Origin: Labrenzia sp. PHM005
Lineage (GTDB): Bacteria > Pseudomonadota > Alphaproteobacteria > Rhizobiales > Stappiaceae
DNA length: 64,000 bases
Assembly (NCBI RefSeq): GCF_006517275.1
Contig: NZ_CP041191.1
Span: 4,521,001-4,585,000, forward strand
Direction of reading: 5' to 3'
The first letter of the stretch is position 1. Every line of letters begins with the position of its first letter. A program made the position numbers and the translations under genes. Positions 59,744-64,000 of this stretch are shown piece after piece. The notes below the pieces were generated by a model. It searched no databases and was not told the DNA's origin. It worked only from the letters and a program-made list of their open reading frames with translations.

Positions 59744-61333
59744 CTAATGAGCTTTCAGAAGCGCGAATGTGATGGAGTCGACCAATGCCTGGAAGGATGC
59801 GTCAACGATGTTGGATGAGACACCAATCGTGAACCAGCGCCGCTGGGTCTTGGCATCATGACTTTCGATCAAAACGCGTGTGACCGCATCCGTCCCGCCA
59901 TTCAAGATACGCACCTTATAATCGATCAGTTCAAGCCCTTCAATCGCCGCCTGATACTTTCCAAGATCCTTGCGCAAGGCCATATCAAGCGCGTTGACCG
60001 GACCATTTCCTTCGGCGACGGACATACGGGTTTCTCCGTCGACATCCACTTTGACAACAGCTTCCGAGACCGTGATCAGATCCCCAATGGCGTTGAACCG
60101 GCGCTCGACCATCACCTTAAATGAATCGACCTTGAAGAACTCTGGCACTTCGCCCAGCGCCCGGCGCGCCAGCAATTCGAAAGACGCATCGGCCGCCTCA
60201 TAAGCATACCCCAACGCCTCGCGTTCCTTGACCTTGGCCAGCAGCCGGTCAAGGCGCGGATCTGCCTTGTCGACCTCGATCCCCACGCGGGCAAGCTCCC
60301 CCAAGAGGTTGCTTTTGCCCGCCTGGTCTGACACCAGAACCCGGCGCTGATTGCCCACCGTTTCCGGCGCGACATGCTCATAGGTCTGCGGATCTTTTAA
60401 GATCGCAGAGGCGTGAATCCCGGCTTTGGTGGCAAAGGCCGTTTCGCCAACATACGGCGCATGCCGGTTGGGCGACCGGTTCAAGATCTCATCGAAGGCA
60501 TGGGAAACCGCGGTGATGTCCTGAAGCTGATCATCGCTGATACCGATTTCAAGACGATCCGCGTACTGCGGTTTCAGTTTCAAGGTCGGGATCAGCGTGA
60601 TTAAATTGGCATTGCCGCAGCGCTCCCCAAGACCGTTTAGAGTACCCTGGATTTGACGCACACCGGCATCAACCGCCGCCAGCGAATTGGCGACCGCATG
60701 GCCAGTGTCGTCATGGGTGTGGATGCCCAGGTGGGAACCAGGCACCACGTCCTGCACCTGTGTCACGATTGAATGGATTTCATCTGGCAATGTACCGCCA
60801 TTGGTATCGCACAAGACAACCCAACGGGCGCCAGCCTGATACGCGGTACGGGCACAATCGAGGGCATAGTCCGGATTGGCCTTAAAACCATCGAAGAAAT
60901 GCTCGCAGTCGATCATGGCTTCTTTGCCAGCAGCCACCGCAGCCATCACGGTGTCTTCGATCGACTCCAGGTTATCTTCGTTGGTGCAGCCGAGTGCGAC
61001 CTCGACATGATAGTCCCAGGCCTTGGCAACAAAACAACAGGCGTCCGCCTTGCTCGCCAGGACTTGTTGAAGCCCTGGGTCGTTCGCCGCTGAGCGCCCT
61101 GCCCGCTTGGTCATGCCGAAGGCCGTGAAAGTCGCCTTTTCGGTCCGTTTTTCGGCAAAGAACTCAGTATCGGCCGGGTTAGCACCCGGATAACCGCCTT
61201 CCACATAATCCACGCCAAGGCGTTCCAGCAACTCCGCAATCACGATCTTTTCGTGGACGGAAAAGTCGATGCCGCTAGTCTGAGCCCCATCGCGCAGCGT
61301 GGTATCAAATAGGTAGATCCGGTCTTTCGTCAT
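59744..61333 (-). CDS. cimA: Citramalate synthase CimA
   Basis: The ATG at 61333 has AGGAC upstream and gives 529 residues, in place of an in-frame Met 12 codons earlier. The HMG-CoA lyase/isopropylmalate synthase domain has FDTTLRDGAQTSGIDFS, HTHDDTGHAVANSL and TLNGLGERCGNANL, and the C-terminal LeuA dimer domain follows (about 385-525). It condenses pyruvate with acetyl-CoA to citramalate, a route to isoleucine. LeuA-type enzymes are close; the C-terminal form and length favour CimA (TIGR00977 type). Confidence 0.88.
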   Translation of the reverse strand: MTKDRIYLFDTTLRDGAQTSGIDFSVHEKIVIAELLERLGVDYVEGGYPGANPADTEFFAEKRTEKATFTAFGMTKRAGRSAANDPGLQQVLASKADACCFVAKAWDYHVEVALGCTNEDNLESIEDTVMAAVAAGKEAMIDCEHFFDGFKANPDYALDCARTAYQAGARWVVLCDTNGGTLPDEIHSIVTQVQDVVPGSHLGIHTHDDTGHAVANSLAAVDAGVRQIQGTLNGLGERCGNANLITLIPTLKLKPQYADRLEIGISDDQLQDITAVSHAFDEILNRSPNRHAPYVGETAFATKAGIHASAILKDPQTYEHVAPETVGNQRRVLVSDQAGKSNLLGELARVGIEVDKADPRLDRLLAKVKEREALGYAYEAADASFELLARRALGEVPEFFKVDSFKVMVERRFNAIGDLITVSEAVVKVDVDGETRMSVAEGNGPVNALDMALRKDLGKYQAAIEGLELIDYKVRILNGGTDAVTRVLIESHDAKTQRRWFTIGVSSNIVDASFQALVDSITFALLKAH

Positions 61334-61388
61334 ATCGCGTCCTGCTTGCCGCATTCTTCGGCTGGCCATTCAGTAAAAACGTTTCGGT

Positions 61389-61844
61389 TCAAGTATCGTG
61401 ATCGGGATGCTGGTGGTTCTGGATCTTGGCAAAGACCTCCTGAGCGGCGGCTTCCGCGTCGCCTGTCCGGGTCGGCAAATCTATTAACCCCTCACACCAC
61501 GGCAAGCGGCTTTCCAGCCCAAGCTGAACCTCCGGGGCGACCGAGCCAGGCTCATCAAGGCTCGCGATCGTTATGTCGATGTGTGAGGCCTCGAACTCAT
61601 AGGTCAGCGGAGTTCCACAATCCCGGCAGAACCCGCGGCGAACCAAATTGGAACTTTGGAAGTAAGCCGGCTCTCCACGCGTCCAGCTCAAATTCTCAAC
61701 AACAACCAGCGCTGCAAATGGCCCGCCAACTGCCTTCTGGCACATGCGGCAATGACAGATCGACGGGCGTTTAAACCCTTCCGCACAATAGCGAATGGCC
61801 CCACACTGGCAGCCGCCGGATTTGATGTCTGTATCTTCCGTCAT
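61389..61844 (-). CDS. GFA-fold zinc protein (glutathione-dependent formaldehyde-activating family)
   Basis: The 151-residue protein has the zinc-binding cysteines of the family: GGCQCGAIRY, ICHCRMCQKA and GFCRDCGTPL. GFA enzymes join formaldehyde to glutathione, but most members are untested and many bind zinc only. It lies 55 bp upstream of cimA and about 40 bp downstream of cysS on the same strand, so these genes may be cotranscribed. Confidence 0.85.
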   Translation of the reverse strand: MTEDTDIKSGGCQCGAIRYCAEGFKRPSICHCRMCQKAVGGPFAALVVVENLSWTRGEPAYFQSSNLVRRGFCRDCGTPLTYEFEASHIDITIASLDEPGSVAPEVQLGLESRLPWCEGLIDLPTRTGDAEAAAQEVFAKIQNHQHPDHDT

Positions 61845-61883
61845 GCTGTTGCATTCCTTATCATCACCGCCCGAGTACCAAAC

Positions 61884-63311
61884 TCACCGCTTCACTTCCC
61901 AAGTTGTGATACGAGCACCGGTTTCGGAGTCTTTTGAATCCTTTAGGAGGATTCCCTGAGATGTCAGGTCAGCGCGGATCTGATCCGCTTCCGCCCAATT
62001 CTTGGCATTGAGGGCGTTGAGACGGGCATCAATGGCTGCCTGAATGGCGGTCTCATCAATGCCGGACAGATCCGCCTGGACGGGGTGCACACCAAGAAGT
62101 GCTGCCGATGCTGAATAGACAGCTAGTTTAGCCGGATCCTTGCCCGCTTCTCCGGCCAAGCTGTGTAGTGCCTGGATCGCCGCAGCGGTGTTCAGGTCGT
62201 CGTTGAGCGCGTCCAGAACTTCGGCCGCAGGCGGGACATCGGTCTCAATCGGATCCGGCCATTTGCCCAGAAGGTTTTCCGCCTCTTCCAGCTTGCGGAC
62301 GGAGAAGTCGATCGGCTCCTTGTAATGGGTCATCAGCATGGCAAGGCGCAGAACTTCGCCCGGCCACTTACGGCCGCCAAAGTTCTCTGTCTCCAGCAGT
62401 TCGCGGATGGTGAAGAAGTTGCCCTCCGATTTGGACATCTTCTTGCCTTCAATCTGCACAAAGCCGTTGTGGACCCAATAATTGGACATTGTTTTTGTGC
62501 CATGGGCGCAGCGGGATTGGGCAATTTCGTTTTCATGGTGCGGGAAGATCAGATCAAGCCCGCCTCCATGAATATCAAACACCTTGCCCAGGTGATGCTC
62601 ACTCATCACCGAGCATTCGATGTGCCAGCCCGGACGGCCCCGGCCCCAGGGGCTGTCCCAGCCGGGCTCTTCCGGTGACGATAGCTTCCAGAGCACAAAG
62701 TCGCCCGGGTTTTTCTTGTGATTGTCGACCGCGATCCGGGCGCCAGCGATCTGCTCATCGAGCTTGCGCTTGGAAAGCCCGCCATAGTCCGGCATCGAGA
62801 CAGTATCGAACAGCACTTCGCCGCCATCCGCTGTATCCGCAACATAGGCGTGACCTTTGGCAACCAGGTCTTCGATCATCTGGATCATGCCGGTAATGTG
62901 CTCGGTCGCCCGCGGCTCGTGGCTTGGTTCCAAGGTCCCTAAAGCAGCGACATCCTTGTGGTATTGATCCGCGGTTTTCTTGGTTACCTTGGCGATCGCT
63001 TCATTGAGCTCCATGTCCGGAAAGTCGCGCAAGGCCCGTGCGTTGATCTTGTCATCAACGTCGGTGATGTTGCGCGCATAGGTGACATGGTCCACGCCAT
63101 AAAGATGGCGCAGCAACCGGTACAAAACGTCAAAAACAATCGCGGGCCGCGCATTGCCGATGTGGGCAAAGTCATAAACCGTCGGTCCGCAGACATAGAG
63201 ACGCACGTTGCTGTCATCGATCGCCTGAAAGTTTTCCTTCTGGCGTGTCAATGTGTTGGTGAGCTTCAAGCCCTTGTAGGTGCCGGATTTCGCTGGTTCA
63301 GCGGCGCTCAT
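61884..63311 (-). CDS. cysS: Cysteinyl-tRNA synthetase
   Basis: The ATG at 63311 ([16 protein letters not shown] upstream) is preferred to an in-frame Met 19 codons earlier. The 475-residue class I synthetase has the HIGH-type motif HIGN in [15 protein letters not shown] in [12 protein letters not shown] and zinc ligands (VCGP, IECSVM, FPHHENE). It charges tRNA-Cys in the cytosol. The C-terminal anticodon domain is complete. Confidence 0.96.
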   Translation of the reverse strand: MSAAEPAKSGTYKGLKLTNTLTRQKENFQAIDDSNVRLYVCGPTVYDFAHIGNARPAIVFDVLYRLLRHLYGVDHVTYARNITDVDDKINARALRDFPDMELNEAIAKVTKKTADQYHKDVAALGTLEPSHEPRATEHITGMIQMIEDLVAKGHAYVADTADGGEVLFDTVSMPDYGGLSKRKLDEQIAGARIAVDNHKKNPGDFVLWKLSSPEEPGWDSPWGRGRPGWHIECSVMSEHHLGKVFDIHGGGLDLIFPHHENEIAQSRCAHGTKTMSNYWVHNGFVQIEGKKMSKSEGNFFTIRELLETENFGGRKWPGEVLRLAMLMTHYKEPIDFSVRKLEEAENLLGKWPDPIETDVPPAAEVLDALNDDLNTAAAIQALHSLAGEAGKDPAKLAVYSASAALLGVHPVQADLSGIDETAIQAAIDARLNALNAKNWAEADQIRADLTSQGILLKDSKDSETGARITTWEVKR

Positions 63312-63587
63312 GTCAAACGGTCTCCTGGCCGGCTGGCCGGGCGGTCCGTCTACAAGGAATTTTGCCAAGAGGGAACGGCCACAGCCAGCGGTGTCGCTAG
63401 CTGCAAATAATTGTGATCGTAATGATGGTACGTTTGGCCGTCATCATGGCTGAGGTTATGGACCGGAACAGACGGGCCGGTCAAGGTCACTTTTTCATGG
63501 AGAAGCTCTGCCCGGCCGGTTCTGCCATTGGCCCCTGCGCCGCCCTCCTCTAATCTGCCGTTACGGGAATCAGAGAGGGGCTGTCCC

Positions 63588-64000
63588 ATGCGGGAGACAA
63601 ACATTGGTAAACGGCGGTTACGCCAGATTGTTATAGCTGCGCTTGCCACAATCGGCCTAGTCGCAGGCTCGGCACCTGGACTGGCGCAATCGGGGCCTGC
63701 GCCAACGCCCAAACCGCAAGCCGCATCAGTTCCGGCCCCAACCTTTCTCGAACCACAAACGCCCATTGCACGCGCTCTTCAAGCAGCCCTCTCTCCGGAC
63801 GTGTCCGAACGAGCGATACGATTTTACGGGGAACGGGCATTTGCGCCAATCTGGTTCACTGAGGACGGCATCACGGAAAATGCTCACCTTGTGGTGGCGG
63901 CAATGGCTGCGGCCAATGACCATGCGTTAAATCCGGATAACTATGGTCCCCTGCGACTGGTCGATCAGGCCGCTGCGGCACAGTCTCCAGATGAATGGGC
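63588..64000 (+). CDS. L,D-transpeptidase (YcbB/LdtD type), N-terminal part (cut by window edge)
   Basis: The ATG at 63588 follows AGAGAGGGG and the frame stays open to the right edge (137 codons seen). There is a signal peptide (IVIAALATIGLVAGSA, cut near GLAQ), a Pro/Ala-rich linker, and the start of the scaffold domain: FYGERAFAPIWFTEDG and AMAAANDHALNPDNYG. The latter is typical of YcbB-like peptidoglycan L,D-transpeptidases that make 3-3 cross-links. The catalytic Cys domain is outside the window. Confidence 0.75.
   Translation, partial: MRETNIGKRRLRQIVIAALATIGLVAGSAPGLAQSGPAPTPKPQAASVPAPTFLEPQTPIARALQAALSPDVSERAIRFYGERAFAPIWFTEDGITENAHLVVAAMAAANDHALNPDNYGPLRLVDQAAAAQSPDEW

Noticed and set aside
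63350..63766. 138-codon minus-strand frame opposite the L,D-transpeptidase start
   Set aside because: It overlaps the signal peptide region of a better-supported plus-strand gene; composition is that of a shadow frame.
1..64000. tRNA, rRNA, CRISPR array, insertion sequence, prophage or toxin-antitoxin pair
   Set aside because: I looked for cloverleaf-like stretches, evenly spaced repeats, transposase motifs and paired small genes and found none.

Overview
The window looks like a chromosomal core segment of an alphaproteobacterium in the order Hyphomicrobiales (Rhizobiales). A Stappiaceae/Roseibium-like organism would fit, but that genus-level guess rests on gene order and protein style only. 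Supporting signs are the pepA / lptF-lptG-lptD-surA-pdxA-rsmA block, the fabD-fabG-acpP-fabF-mltG-yicC-gmk block, an S6 protein with an RGG tail, the radA-cvpA-purF-SDR order, a zur-znuB-znuC cassette, a psd-pssA pair, and a full CtrA-type TTAA-N7-TTAAC site. Coding density is high and the genes are colinear with household functions. I see no tRNA or rRNA genes, CRISPR arrays, insertion sequences, integrases or phage genes.

Layout. 0-8.3 kb: the start of pepA (minus), then a plus-strand envelope operon for LPS transport (lptF, lptG, lptD), a periplasmic chaperone (surA-like), pdxA and rsmA. 8.3-14.8 kb: minus-strand fatty-acid synthesis (fabD, fabG, acpP, fabF), closed by a terminator-like hairpin, then mltG, yicC and gmk. 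15.1-16.8 kb: an orphan lipoprotein lipase. 17.1-18.9 kb: a 35-residue membrane peptide candidate (minus) and the rpsF-rpsR-rplI operon, which ends in a very clear terminator. 19.3-28.2 kb: dnaB, alr, radA, cvpA, purF, an SDR that has lost its catalytic residues, a GNAT and a VOC protein. 28.3-28.4 kb: a palindromic intergenic repeat. 28.4-35.0 kb (minus): an inositol monophosphatase, der, bamB and its TPR partner, nnrU and a Gfo/Idh/MocA oxidoreductase. 35.2-37.9 kb: a DUF3429-like protein and the zinc-uptake genes zur-znuB-znuC behind a perfect Zur-type palindrome; znuA is not here. 38.0-39.4 kb: mannose-1-phosphate guanylyltransferase.

39.4-47.7 kb is the most accessory-like part. It holds three uncharacterised small envelope genes, one with a canonical CtrA box just upstream. 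Next comes a PadR-controlled RND efflux pair whose permease carries about 220 extra residues with four extra predicted membrane segments. A MarR-GNAT fusion behind a textbook MarR-type inverted repeat follows.

47.7-64 kb: an SDR, a GNAT, psd-pssA phospholipid synthesis, and a LysR regulator divergent from a 59-residue basic protein. Then come an ArsR plus Atm1-like exporter operon, a large LysM protein, a LOG-family hydrolase, a dual-receiver diguanylate cyclase, a RarD-type transporter, cimA, a GFA-fold protein, cysS and the start of an L,D-transpeptidase.

The window is mainly envelope biogenesis (LPS, outer-membrane assembly, fatty acids, phospholipids, peptidoglycan) with translation, replication and purine genes. 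I did not find a self-contained new defence or biosynthetic system. The best leads are the CtrA-box orphan region, the enlarged RND permease, the cysteine-free LptD, the catalytically dead-looking SDR and three short genes.
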